Assembly: GCF_002217205.1 (NCBI RefSeq)
Contig: NZ_MUGT01000007.1
Location: forward strand, 1-64,000
Source: Flavobacterium branchiophilum NBRC 15030 = ATCC 35035
GTDB lineage: Bacteria > Bacteroidota > Bacteroidia > Flavobacteriales > Flavobacteriaceae
DNA: 64,000 nt
Reading direction: 5' to 3'
Shown one piece after another: positions 1-8,926 of this stretch (the stretch's first letter is position 1; every line of letters begins with the position of its first letter). The notes under the pieces are model-generated. The model saw only the letters and a program-made list of their open reading frames with translations, searched no databases and was not told the origin of the DNA. A program made the position numbers and the translations under genes.

Positions 1-235
1 AAATATATTTGGTATAACCTTTGGCTTGAACCAAAGATATTGTATAATCATTCCAAAAGGCTTTAGCCCAAAAAAGAGCTGCTATTTATTTCGACTAAAG
101 CCTCTAGGTAACTCAAGACATTCAAGTATCGATTGTAAGAATGATTTTTAAATTATTATTCATTCGTTTTTAGCGGATTCCAATCAAAGGATTAAATGAG
201 GATCCTTTGATTCTACAATAATATATAAACACAAT
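1..235. repeat. Palindrome-rich intergenic DNA
   Basis: No gene is visible. There are two inverted repeats: CTTTGG (19-24) with CCAAAG (31-36), and GGCTTTAG (59-66) with CTAAAGCC (95-102). The second resembles palindromes scattered between genes in flavobacterial genomes (recalled, not searched). The rest is AT-rich and shows nothing else I can name. Confidence 0.5.
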
Positions 236-245
236 TTACAATCGA

Positions 246-453
246 CCTACTAAAAAGGTAGGCTGACCTACGATAAGGGTAGGCTGACCTACTAAAAAGG
301 TAGGCGAGCCTACGAAAAGGGTAGGCGGGCCTACGAAAAGGGTAGGCGGGCCTACTAAAAAGGTAGGCGGGCCTACTAAAAAGGTAGGCAGACCTACGAA
401 AAGGGTAGGCGGGCCTACGAAAAAGGTAGGCGGAGCTACGAAAAGGGTAGGCA
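246..453. repeat. Ten tandem 21-bp palindromic repeats
   Basis: Ten consecutive units of exactly 21 bp start at 246, 267, 288, 309, 330, 351, 372, 393, 414 and 435. Each carries CCTAC, an A-rich spacer (taaaaag or gaaaagg type) and GTAGGC. The junction between units therefore reads as the near-perfect palindrome GTAGGCNNGCCTAC. Units differ at only a few positions, and the last two begin to degenerate. Because 21 is a multiple of three, the array stays open in one minus-strand frame and gives a spurious heptapeptide-repeat reading frame. It lies just beyond the terminator of the TonB-dependent receptor gene. Confidence 0.9.
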
Positions 454-512
454 CTCCGAGCGTAGAAAGAATGACTGTTTTATGTTTAAAAAAATAATCT
501 TAATACATCCTC

Positions 513-550
513 AAAAAAAAAGAGCCGCTATATTAGCGACTCTTTTTATT
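513..550 (-). terminator. Rho-independent terminator of the TonB receptor gene
   Basis: Inverted repeat agagccgcta (521-530) / tagcgactct (534-543), with one G-T type mismatch. It has A-runs on the left and T-runs on the right. On the minus strand it forms a GC-rich hairpin followed by a U-tract, 17 bases past the receptor stop codon. It could also act on the plus strand. Confidence 0.8.
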
Positions 551-566
551 TTAAAAAATAATATAA

Positions 567-3215
567 TTAGAACTTATAGTTTAATGATAAATTAAACATA
601 GTTCCTAATTGACTAAAGTGGTATCCATCATAAGTCATTTGAGAGTAACGACCGTTGAATGTGATAAGGTTATATTGGTTTCTTATTTGAGCTGGATTAT
701 TCATAATTGCTTGACCAGCAGCATTTTCTGCTTTAAATTCCCATTTTGGCAATACATTGAAAATATTGTTAACATTTAATGCTATAGTAATACTTTTTGA
801 AGCATTATAATTGATTCCTAAATCTGTAACCGTTTTTGGAATAAACTCAGTTCTCAAATCGCTACTCATACCATCTTGTTTAAAAGTAGCTTTACCAAAA
901 TAAGTGTTATTTAATGAAAAATCAAATTTTCCAATTTTATAATTTGCACCTAAAATATATTTAGATTCAGGTCTTGAAGTAAATGTTAAAGCATTTAATG
1001 TAGCTCCAAATGAATTATTTATTACAGGAGAAATTCTTTTGTTTTCGAAAGTTTTATTTCCAGATAAAGTGAAAGATAATTTACCTTCTCCAATCATAAT
1101 ATTACTATAATTAAACACTAAATCTAGGCCAGAAGTTCTAGAGTCAAACGAGTTTGAGAACCAAGCAACACTTCCAAATTGAGTATCAACTTTATCCCCA
1201 AGAACAATTCTGTCTTTTACGACAATATTATAATAATCTAATGTAAAATTAAAGTTTTTAGTAGGTTTTGCACCCACTCCAAAAGTAATATTTGTTGATT
1301 TTTCAGCATCTAATTGTGGAATCCCTAATTGACGGGCTTGTGGTGATACATTATTAATAATTCCACTAACTTGAATACCTTGTCCTGCTACAAATGAATA
1401 TTGAGCTTTTTGAGTATAAATTTGATGTAAAGTTGGTGCTCTAAATCCAGTAGAAATAGATCCTCTGAAAGTCAATTTGTCATCCATCAATTTGTATCTT
1501 GAACTCAATTTCCAAACGGCATTAGTTCCAAAATCACTATAATTTTCAAAACGTAAAGTACCATTAATTAAGAAATCTTTATTAACATCATAAGCAACAT
1601 CAAAGTATGCACCTAAATTATAACGATTCCATTTTCCAGAATTTTCTGGTCTATTTCCAGCAAAAGAATCCGCTCCAAGACCTTCGTAAGATGCTTTATC
1701 TCCTACTAATACTTCAAAATTTTCAGATCTAAATTCAGATCCAAAACCGATACTAACTTTATCAGATAAGACTTTTGAAACATCAATATTTCCTACGATA
1801 TGGTTAAAACTAGTTCCTCCCGGTTTAAATGTAATAGGAGAATTTTCTCTGTATATATTTTGACCATTTGCATCTAAAATAGTTGAACGGTTTTGTGAAT
1901 TGGATACAGTATAAATTTGTTGATTTCCACCAATAGTAACACTTGCATCAGTATTCCAACCATTCATGGTAGATTTGTAACCTAATGTAGCATTGTAGTC
2001 GTTCAAATCTCCTTCAAAAGTTGGAACATATCCTTTGTATGAAGCAGCAGATCCACCTGCAAACAAATTAGCTAAATAAGGCATAGAAGCTAAATCTCTC
2101 CAATAAGGTGTTCTGTAATTAGCAAAAGAGTTTACTTTTTTGTAAACATAAGCAGCATTGTAATATATTTTTGAATGATCAGTTAAATCACTTCCTCCGT
2201 TCATTTCAAATTTGGCCGCTGCAGTTTCTGGTGATCCATTGATATTTCCAGCGTCTGGATATTTAGCCAAAAAGGCATTCACTTCTGAAGGCGATGCACC
2301 AAAATCAGCAATTTCACCATCTGCATTTACAGTACCGGGTCTGTTTGCTAAAGTTACTTTTGAGAAATCGATGGTGTAGTTGATAAACCCTTTTTCGCCA
2401 ACAGTTGTTCCGTTGTTGATACTAAAACCTAACATTTTACCATCTCCTTTTCCAGTAATACCAGAACGAAAAGTGGTAGATCCACCTGTGGTACTTTTTT
2501 TCAAGATGATGTTCATTACACCAGCAATAGCATCAGAACCGTATTGTGCAGATGCCCCATCTCTTAAAATTTCAACTCTCTCGATAGCGTCTGTTGGAAT
2601 AGCCGAAATATCAGCTCCTGTTTCACCACGTCCTGGAGACGTTTGAACATATACCAATGAGCTCATGTTTTTACGTTTACCATTTATCAAAACCAAGGTT
2701 CTACTAGGTCCCATGTTACGAATTTCATAAGGATCCAATAATGATGTTGCATCATTTACTGGAGTTTGAACCGTGTTGAACGATGGAATTTTGTATTGCA
2801 ACGCTTTATCAAAAGTGGCCTGACCGGTAGAGTTCAAGTCTTTTGCAGACAATACATCTACTGGCAAAGCCGATGTAGTGTTGCTTCGTGGTGCCGTTCT
2901 TGTACCTACTACTACAATTTCGTCCAATGATTGTCCGCCTTCTTCTGAAAGGGTTACATTGATAACTCCGTTTGTTGATTTTCTTTCAACTTTTGCATAG
3001 CCTACATAGCTAAATACTAGTGTAGCACCATCTTTTACCTTAATTTTGTAGTTCCCATCCAAGTCGGTAGAAACGCCATTTGTTGCTCCTTTTTCGGTAA
3101 CATTTACCCCTGGAAGTGCGGCTCCAGATTTGTCAGTAACCTTACCACTTACTTCTTTTTGTGCTATAGCAAAAGAGAAATTCAGTAGTAATAAAAATAA
3201 AATAATTTTTTTCAT
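567..3215 (-). CDS. TonB-dependent outer-membrane receptor
   Basis: An 882-residue outer-membrane active transporter. It starts with a signal peptide (MKKIILFLLLLNFSFAIAQ). A CarboxypepD_reg-like beta-sandwich follows at about residues 20-95 (VSGKVTDKSGAALPGVNV), the Bacteroidota-type N-terminal extension. The plug domain is at about 110-240 and includes DAIERVEILRDGASAQYGSDA, followed by a long beta-barrel. The protein ends in aromatic phenylalanine (LSLNYKF), as expected for an outer-membrane barrel. The single-protein layout without a SusD partner resembles 'iron complex' type receptors more than polysaccharide SusC proteins. The substrate cannot be told from sequence. It is transcribed alone and ends at the hairpin at 513-550. 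Family assignment is firm; ligand unknown. Confidence 0.93.
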   Translation of the reverse strand: MKKIILFLLLLNFSFAIAQKEVSGKVTDKSGAALPGVNVTEKGATNGVSTDLDGNYKIKVKDGATLVFSYVGYAKVERKSTNGVINVTLSEEGGQSLDEIVVVGTRTAPRSNTTSALPVDVLSAKDLNSTGQATFDKALQYKIPSFNTVQTPVNDATSLLDPYEIRNMGPSRTLVLINGKRKNMSSLVYVQTSPGRGETGADISAIPTDAIERVEILRDGASAQYGSDAIAGVMNIILKKSTTGGSTTFRSGITGKGDGKMLGFSINNGTTVGEKGFINYTIDFSKVTLANRPGTVNADGEIADFGASPSEVNAFLAKYPDAGNINGSPETAAAKFEMNGGSDLTDHSKIYYNAAYVYKKVNSFANYRTPYWRDLASMPYLANLFAGGSAASYKGYVPTFEGDLNDYNATLGYKSTMNGWNTDASVTIGGNQQIYTVSNSQNRSTILDANGQNIYRENSPITFKPGGTSFNHIVGNIDVSKVLSDKVSIGFGSEFRSENFEVLVGDKASYEGLGADSFAGNRPENSGKWNRYNLGAYFDVAYDVNKDFLINGTLRFENYSDFGTNAVWKLSSRYKLMDDKLTFRGSISTGFRAPTLHQIYTQKAQYSFVAGQGIQVSGIINNVSPQARQLGIPQLDAEKSTNITFGVGAKPTKNFNFTLDYYNIVVKDRIVLGDKVDTQFGSVAWFSNSFDSRTSGLDLVFNYSNIMIGEGKLSFTLSGNKTFENKRISPVINNSFGATLNALTFTSRPESKYILGANYKIGKFDFSLNNTYFGKATFKQDGMSSDLRTEFIPKTVTDLGINYNASKSITIALNVNNIFNVLPKWEFKAENAAGQAIMNNPAQIRNQYNLITFNGRYSQMTYDGYHFSQLGTMFNLSLNYKF

Positions 3216-3445
3216 AAAAAAATGTATTAATTAATTAATCGATTTAATTCGGATGCAATATTAATTATTTTTTTAACAATAACTTAACTTTTATTTAAAA
3301 ATTTGTAAATTTGTTCGACAAAATGATTATTAAACCAATTTTTATACATTTTGTGAATTAAAATTGAAACGTATAATAGTTTAATTAAGAATTTTTCAAA
3401 AAATGCTAAAATAAAACGATGTTTTAAAATCCAAATTTATTAGTA

Positions 3446-3453
3446 TATATTTG
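3446..3453 (+). promoter_or_regulatory. Putative -7 element for ychF
   Basis: TATATTTG matches the Bacteroidota -7 consensus TAnnTTTG and is followed by GCAC. It lies 56 bases before the ychF start. No clear TTG -33 element is seen at the usual spacing. Confidence 0.5.
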
Positions 3454-3509
3454 CACAATAAAATTATAAATCACTAACAACTATTTTTTTAAATAGAAAA
3501 ATTGAAAAA

Positions 3510-4604
3510 ATGAAAGCAGGAATTGTAGGATTACCAAATGTAGGGAAATCAACCTTATTTAATTGTTTGTCAAACGCAAAGGCACAAAGTGCCAATTTTC
3601 CATTTTGTACGATAGAACCCAACATTGGAGTAGTAAATGTGCCAGACCCCCGAATAGAAAAATTGGAAGCTCTTGTAAAACCAGAGCGTGTTCAAATGGC
3701 CACCGTGGATATTGTAGATATTGCAGGATTGGTAAAAGGAGCTAGCAAAGGCGAAGGCTTAGGCAATCAATTTTTAGGTAATATTAGAGAATGTAATGCT
3801 ATTATTCATGTTTTGCGTTGTTTTGATAATGACAATATTGTTCACGTGGATGGCAACGTGAATCCTATTAGAGACAAAGAAACTATTGATATAGAATTGC
3901 AATTGAAGGATTTGGAAACCATCGAAAAACGATTGGAGAAAGTAAAACGTGCTGCTAAAACAGGTAATAAAGAGGCCCAAGCCGAAGAGGCATTGCTTAA
4001 TAGAATAAGAGAAGCCCTTTTGCAAGCCAAATCGGCAAGAACCGTAGTGCCTCAAAATGCCGATGAAGAAGTTTTGATGGAAGGATTTCAATTAATTACC
4101 AATAAACCAGTGCTGTATGTTTGTAATGTTGATGAAAATTCGGCTGTTTCGGGCAATCGATATGTAGATGAAGTAAAAGAGCTAGTAAAAGATGAAGATG
4201 CCGAGGTTATTATCCTATCGGTTGGGGCAGAAGCCGATATTACAGAACTTGAAAGTTATGAAGAGCGACAAGTTTTTTTGGAAGACATGGGACTTTCAGA
4301 ACCAGGATCATCAGTTTTGATAAGAGCAGCATATAAATTACTCAAACAACAAACTTATTTTACAGCAGGTGTGAAAGAAGTTCGGGCCTGGACCATTAAT
4401 ATTGGTGCCACAGCCCCACAAGCTGCAGGTGTTATCCATTCGGATTTTGAAAAAGGATTTATTCGTGCCGAAGTGATTTCGTACGAAGATTTTGTTCATT
4501 ATGGTTCTGAGGCCAAATGTAAAGAAGCTGGAAAATTTAAAGTTGAAGGCAAAGAATATATTGTAAAAGATGGAGATGTAATGCACTTCCGTTTTAATGT
4601 GTAG
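3510..4604 (+). CDS. ychF: Redox-responsive ribosome-associated ATPase YchF (OLA1 family)
   Basis: A 364-residue Obg-superfamily P-loop NTPase, the usual family length. The Walker A/G1 motif GLPNVGKSTLFN is at residues 7-18 and G3 is DIAGLVKGASKGEGLGN. The G4 position reads NVDE instead of NKxD, which is the hallmark that makes YchF prefer ATP over GTP. A helical insert at about 125-200 and the C-terminal TGS domain (TAGVKEVRAWTI onward, ending VMHFRFNV) are present. YchF binds ribosomes and influences translation and oxidative-stress tolerance in other bacteria (family knowledge). It is followed by a histidine kinase gene after a 54-base gap. Confidence 0.97.
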   Translation: MKAGIVGLPNVGKSTLFNCLSNAKAQSANFPFCTIEPNIGVVNVPDPRIEKLEALVKPERVQMATVDIVDIAGLVKGASKGEGLGNQFLGNIRECNAIIHVLRCFDNDNIVHVDGNVNPIRDKETIDIELQLKDLETIEKRLEKVKRAAKTGNKEAQAEEALLNRIREALLQAKSARTVVPQNADEEVLMEGFQLITNKPVLYVCNVDENSAVSGNRYVDEVKELVKDEDAEVIILSVGAEADITELESYEERQVFLEDMGLSEPGSSVLIRAAYKLLKQQTYFTAGVKEVRAWTINIGATAPQAAGVIHSDFEKGFIRAEVISYEDFVHYGSEAKCKEAGKFKVEGKEYIVKDGDVMHFRFNV

Positions 4605-4658
4605 GTACATTTTATTATTGATGGAAAATATGTTTTTAAAAATCTAAAATGATAAGAT

Positions 4659-6419
4659 ATGGTAAAAAAAATCAAAGAAATATTTTCTAATGTATTCAAA
4701 GAAAGTAATGTTTATTTTTACTATATTGATAAAAATGGAGATTTTACCAAAACTAATGTAAAAATTATATTGTTTTTTTATTTCTCCATTTCATGTTTTT
4801 ATTATTTATTAGATTTAAAAAATGCCTATATTGCCTTTTTTGTCAGTTTTTTATTGTTTTTTTTCTTAAATTTATTTAATAAAATCAGTTCACAACATAA
4901 ATTAATTTTTATAACGATTGTATCAAATACATTATATTGTTATGTTGATTTGTGTTATGGAAAAAAATTTGATTTTTTGGTATATTTTTTTATTACCAAT
5001 TCTTCAGCAATTATATTTTTGCGGTTTTTTAAATTAGCAGGAGCTTTAACCTTATTATTTTGTATTAATTATTTTTTAAAAGAAAAGTTTAATTATTATG
5101 GTTTTGATATTTCAGATACTGTAAATTATGAAAAAACATACTATATTTGGAAAAGTATGGTATATTTTATTGTAATGTTTTATTTGTTTACATTAGCCTT
5201 TATGGTTACAAATAGAATAGGACAGGTAATTAATGAGTTTGAACTGAATAACAAAGAACTTATCCTTTCAAGAAACAGACAAAAAGAGTTAGAACAGATT
5301 AAAGAATCGTTTTTTGCCACCATAAGTCATGAAATTAGAACTCCTTTAAATGCCATAAAAGGCATTTCAGATTTGCTAATTAAAGAAGAAAAAATTGCAA
5401 GAAGTGAATTAGACTTGTTTGAAATCATGAACAATTCAAGCAATCATTTGTTGTCGTTAGTAAATAATTTTTTAGATTTTTCAAAATTAAACGAAGGTAA
5501 ATTCACTTTAATATATTCTGATTTCGATTTTGAAGAGAATATTAATTTTATTTTTAATATGAATTCAAAGTTGGCATTTGAAAAAAATTTAGTTTATGAA
5601 ATCAAAAAAAATGGTATCGTACCCAAAAGATTTTATGCTGATAAAAACAGATTAAATCAAGTAATTTTGAACATTTTAAATAATGCCATCAAATACACAG
5701 ATAAAGGAAGTGTTTCATTACATTATGGAGGTACTTATTCTAAAGATTTTGCTGATATTTTTGATTTAGAAATAAAAATTATGGATACTGGCATTGGAAT
5801 ACATGATATGTATTTAGGTAGTATTTTTGAAACATTTACTAATGTAAACCGTACATCAGAGGATAGCGTTGGTTTAGGATTGTCAATCTCAAAAGGATTA
5901 ATAGAATTGATGAAAGGCAAAATAAAAGTAGAAAGTATGTTGTCTAATGGATCCACTTTTACTATAAAATTACCTTTAAAAATTTCTAATGAGCCTAAAT
6001 TAAATATTTCAAAAATTGATTTTTCTGATAAATTAATACATAAAAAATTAAAAATACTAATTGTAGATGACAATAAAATAAATGTTATGGTTATTACCAG
6101 ACAGTTAGAAAAAGCCATCAAAAAAGCAGAAGTTCATGTAGCAAATAATGGGGTAGAAGCAATAGATCAAGTTGAAAAAAATTATTATGATTTGATACTT
6201 ATGGATTTGATGATGCCCCTAATGGGCGGAATAGAAGCTACCAAAATCATTAGAAGACATACAGATAATTTCAAAAAACACACTCCTATAATAGCACTAA
6301 CGGCTAATGTTGAAGAAAAAGCTTTGGAAAAATGTTATCAAATTGGAATGAATGATTATATAACTAAACCATTTGATATTAATGATTTACTTCAAAAAAT
6401 ACATAATATTTTAGATTAA
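4659..6419 (+). CDS. Membrane hybrid sensor histidine kinase with receiver domain
   Basis: A 586-residue protein. Roughly residues 35-195 form about six hydrophobic segments with no large periplasmic domain, suggesting sensing in or at the membrane. The HisKA phosphoacceptor is His224 in ATISHEIRTPLNAI. The HATPase_c domain shows the N box (NQVILNILNNAIKYT, about 333-347), G1 DTGIGI and G2 GLGLSI. A C-terminal receiver domain spans about 465-586, with the acidic pocket at VDD (469-471), phospho-acceptor Asp516 in LILMDLMMP and the conserved Lys in ITKPFD. No output regulator gene is adjacent, so the partner and stimulus are unknown. Possible co-transcription with ychF is inferred only from spacing and strand. 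Confidence 0.93.
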   Translation: MVKKIKEIFSNVFKESNVYFYYIDKNGDFTKTNVKIILFFYFSISCFYYLLDLKNAYIAFFVSFLLFFFLNLFNKISSQHKLIFITIVSNTLYCYVDLCYGKKFDFLVYFFITNSSAIIFLRFFKLAGALTLLFCINYFLKEKFNYYGFDISDTVNYEKTYYIWKSMVYFIVMFYLFTLAFMVTNRIGQVINEFELNNKELILSRNRQKELEQIKESFFATISHEIRTPLNAIKGISDLLIKEEKIARSELDLFEIMNNSSNHLLSLVNNFLDFSKLNEGKFTLIYSDFDFEENINFIFNMNSKLAFEKNLVYEIKKNGIVPKRFYADKNRLNQVILNILNNAIKYTDKGSVSLHYGGTYSKDFADIFDLEIKIMDTGIGIHDMYLGSIFETFTNVNRTSEDSVGLGLSISKGLIELMKGKIKVESMLSNGSTFTIKLPLKISNEPKLNISKIDFSDKLIHKKLKILIVDDNKINVMVITRQLEKAIKKAEVHVANNGVEAIDQVEKNYYDLILMDLMMPLMGGIEATKIIRRHTDNFKKHTPIIALTANVEEKALEKCYQIGMNDYITKPFDINDLLQKIHNILD

Positions 6420-6858
6420 TGTAATTTAAAGGTTTGATATATAATTTGATTTTTTTATAAAGAAGAGTACCAATCGTACGCTAGAAATCTTATTGATTTT
6501 TTATTTATAAATATGTATTTATATAAAATAATTATAAGTAAGTCCTATTAGTATTTTATATTTATGAAATAAATAGAATATTATTTATAAAAATAAAATA
6601 TTTTTATTTAATCTGATTTTTTCATTTTTTTTTATATTTAAAAAACTAAAATAGCTAATGTATAGGAGTCATTTAAAAGGATTTATGCCAATTTAGTGAT
6701 TAATTATTAGAACGAAATGGGATTCCATTTAGCTAGTTTCAACTTGTATTGGAACAAAATTTTATGATCATTTACTATAAAAATTTCCATTTATAAAACA
6801 ATTATTCCTGTAAATTTCCATTTCCCATTTTCTTGATAACTTATTGCGATTTTATTTT
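6420..6858. other. AT-rich intergenic region
   Basis: The space between the histidine kinase and parE is very AT-rich. I find no convincing open reading frame, hairpin terminator or RNA gene apart from the parE promoter at its right edge. Confidence 0.5.
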
Positions 6859-6886
6859 TTGTTTTTTTCAAAATTGACTACTTTAG
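6859..6886 (+). promoter_or_regulatory. parE: Putative parE promoter
   Basis: TTG at 6859-6861 and TACTTTAG at 6879-6886 are separated by 17 bases. They match the Bacteroidota -33 (TTG) and -7 (TAnnTTTG, one mismatch) elements. The start codon follows 22 bases downstream. Confidence 0.55.
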
Positions 6887-6908
6887 CACAAATTCGGAAA
6901 TACAAAAA

Positions 6909-8762
6909 ATGGCACAAGAAACACAATACGACGAAGACAATATTCGCTCGCTCGACTGGAAAGAACACATCCGCATGCGTCCCGGAATGTACATTGGGAA
7001 ACTAGGTGACGGCTCATCGCCAGATGATGGTATCTATATATTACTCAAGGAAGTTCTCGACAACTGCATCGACGAATTTGTGATGGGTGCTGGCAAAACG
7101 ATTGAGGTAAACATCAAAGACAAACTGGTTTCGGTGCGCGATTATGGCCGAGGAATTCCGCTTGGAAAAGTTGTGGATGTGGTATCCAAAATGAATACAG
7201 GTGGGAAATATGACTCCAAAGCCTTCAAGAAATCGGTAGGTTTGAATGGTGTGGGTACCAAAGCGGTGAATGCCCTTTCGAATTATTTTCGAGTAGAATC
7301 GGTGCGGGATAACCAACAAAAAGCGGCTGAATTTTCGGCTGGAAATCTCACATTAGAAGAAGATTTACAAGAATCGACCAAGCGAAAAGGAACGAAAGTA
7401 TCCTTTATTGCTGATGAAACCATTTTCAAAAACTACAAATATCGAAATGAGTATATCATTAGAATGCTCAAGAATTATTGTTATTTGAACACGGGTTTGA
7501 CCATCTATTACAACGGTGAAAAATATTTTTCGGATAATGGATTGAAAGATTTATTGGAAGAAGCCATTCATGCAGATGACATGATTTATTCTACCATTCA
7601 TCTCAAAGGTGAAGACATAGAAGTGGCGTTAACCCACAGTAAAACGCAATATTCTGAAGAATACCATTCGTTTGTAAATGGACAAAATACGACACAAGGA
7701 GGTACCCATTTGGGTGCTTTTCGAGAGGCAATTGTAAAGACCATCAAGGAGTTTTATAACAAACCTTTTGAGGCTTCGGATATTAGAAAATCTATTGTTT
7801 CTGCGGTTTCCATCAAGGTAGAAGAGCCCGTTTTTGAGAGTCAGACCAAAACTAAATTGGGTTCTACAGAAATTGGTCCGAATGGGCCATCGGTACGTTC
7901 GTTTGTAAATGACTTTATCAAGAACAAGCTGGATAATTTTTTACATAAAAATCCAGAAGTAGCCGATGCATTATTGCGAAAAATATTGCAAGCAGAAAGA
8001 GAGCGAAAAGAACTATCAGGCATACGTAAATTGGCAAAAGACCGTGCTAAAAAAGCGAGTTTGCACAACAAAAAATTGCGTGATTGCAGAGTGCATTTGC
8101 CCGATATAAAAAACCCTCGATATTTGGAAAGTACTTTGTTTATCACCGAGGGAGATTCGGCTTCGGGTTCGATTACCAAGTCAAGAGATGTGAACACCCA
8201 AGCCGTTTTTAGTTTGCGTGGAAAGCCATTGAATTCGTATGGAATGACCAAGAAAATTGTGTATGAAAACGAAGAATTTAACTTGCTACAAGCTGCATTG
8301 AATATCGAAGAGTCGATGGAAGATTTGCGTTATAACAATATCGTGATTGCCACCGATGCCGATGTGGATGGAATGCACATTCGGTTGTTGTTGATTACGT
8401 TTTTTCTTCAATTTTTTCCTGAATTGATCAAAGATGGGCATTTGTATATATTGCAAACCCCACTTTTTCGGGTGCGAAACAAGAAAGAAACGATTTATTG
8501 TTACAGCGATGAAGAACGAGTAAATGCTATAGAGAAGCTAAAACCCAAACCCGAAATCACCCGATTCAAGGGATTAGGAGAGATTTCGCCTGACGAGTTC
8601 AAGCATTTTATTGGAGCCGATATTCGATTAGATCCTGTGATGTTAGACAAAGCCACTTCAATTGAAACCTTATTGGAATTTTATATGGGTAAAAACACAC
8701 CCGACCGCCAAATGTTCATCATCAATAATTTGAAGGTGGAATTGGATGTGGTGGAGAAGTAG
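6909..8762 (+). CDS. parE: DNA topoisomerase IV subunit B
   Basis: A 617-residue type IIA topoisomerase ATPase subunit, the compact length typical of Bacteroidota ParE. The GHKL ATPase motif [10 protein letters not shown] sits near residue 48 and GRGIP follows. The transducer segment includes [13 protein letters not shown]. The TOPRIM domain carries the catalytic Glu in TEGDSASGS (about 415) and the metal site DADVDG (about 481-486). It works with ParC to decatenate replicated chromosomes. The presumed partner gene starts about 7 kb downstream on the same strand, displaced by accessory genes. ParE rather than GyrB is chosen because its neighbour subunit lacks the GyrA box whereas the gyrA gene at 28-30.6 kb has one. 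Confidence 0.93.
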   Translation: MAQETQYDEDNIRSLDWKEHIRMRPGMYIGKLGDGSSPDDGIYILLKEVLDNCIDEFVMGAGKTIEVNIKDKLVSVRDYGRGIPLGKVVDVVSKMNTGGKYDSKAFKKSVGLNGVGTKAVNALSNYFRVESVRDNQQKAAEFSAGNLTLEEDLQESTKRKGTKVSFIADETIFKNYKYRNEYIIRMLKNYCYLNTGLTIYYNGEKYFSDNGLKDLLEEAIHADDMIYSTIHLKGEDIEVALTHSKTQYSEEYHSFVNGQNTTQGGTHLGAFREAIVKTIKEFYNKPFEASDIRKSIVSAVSIKVEEPVFESQTKTKLGSTEIGPNGPSVRSFVNDFIKNKLDNFLHKNPEVADALLRKILQAERERKELSGIRKLAKDRAKKASLHNKKLRDCRVHLPDIKNPRYLESTLFITEGDSASGSITKSRDVNTQAVFSLRGKPLNSYGMTKKIVYENEEFNLLQAALNIEESMEDLRYNNIVIATDADVDGMHIRLLLITFFLQFFPELIKDGHLYILQTPLFRVRNKKETIYCYSDEERVNAIEKLKPKPEITRFKGLGEISPDEFKHFIGADIRLDPVMLDKATSIETLLEFYMGKNTPDRQMFIINNLKVELDVVEK

Positions 8763-8770
8763 TTTTTTGG

Positions 8771-8885
8771 AGCACAAAGTTTCACAAAGATAAAAAAAAC
8801 TTAGTGAAACAAATAGCACAAAGTTTCACGACGATTAATAAAAATTGTGAAACTTAGTACATTACTTTGAGAAACTTGGTGAAAC
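8771..8885. repeat. GTTTCAC/GTGAAAC repeat cluster
   Basis: Five copies of the heptamer GTTTCAC or its complement GTGAAAC occur at 8779-8785, 8804-8810, 8823-8829, 8847-8853 and 8879-8885, in alternating orientation. The 15-mer agcacaaagtttcac is repeated exactly at 8771-8785 and 8815-8829. Similar 'cacaaagtttcac' elements recur in Bacteroidota intergenic DNA (recalled, not searched). They fill the gap between parE and the helicase gene. Confidence 0.75.
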
Positions 8886-8926
8886 ACCTAGAAAAAGGAT
8901 AAAAAAATAATAAAAAATAAAGAACC

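Noticed and set aside
246-453. CRISPR array
   Set aside because: The units abut directly with no variable spacers, and no cas genes are nearby.
236-454. 72-residue reading frame of PTLFVG-like heptapeptides on the minus strand
   Set aside because: It is produced by the 21-bp repeat array, whose length is a multiple of three; no start context, promoter or protein-like variation.
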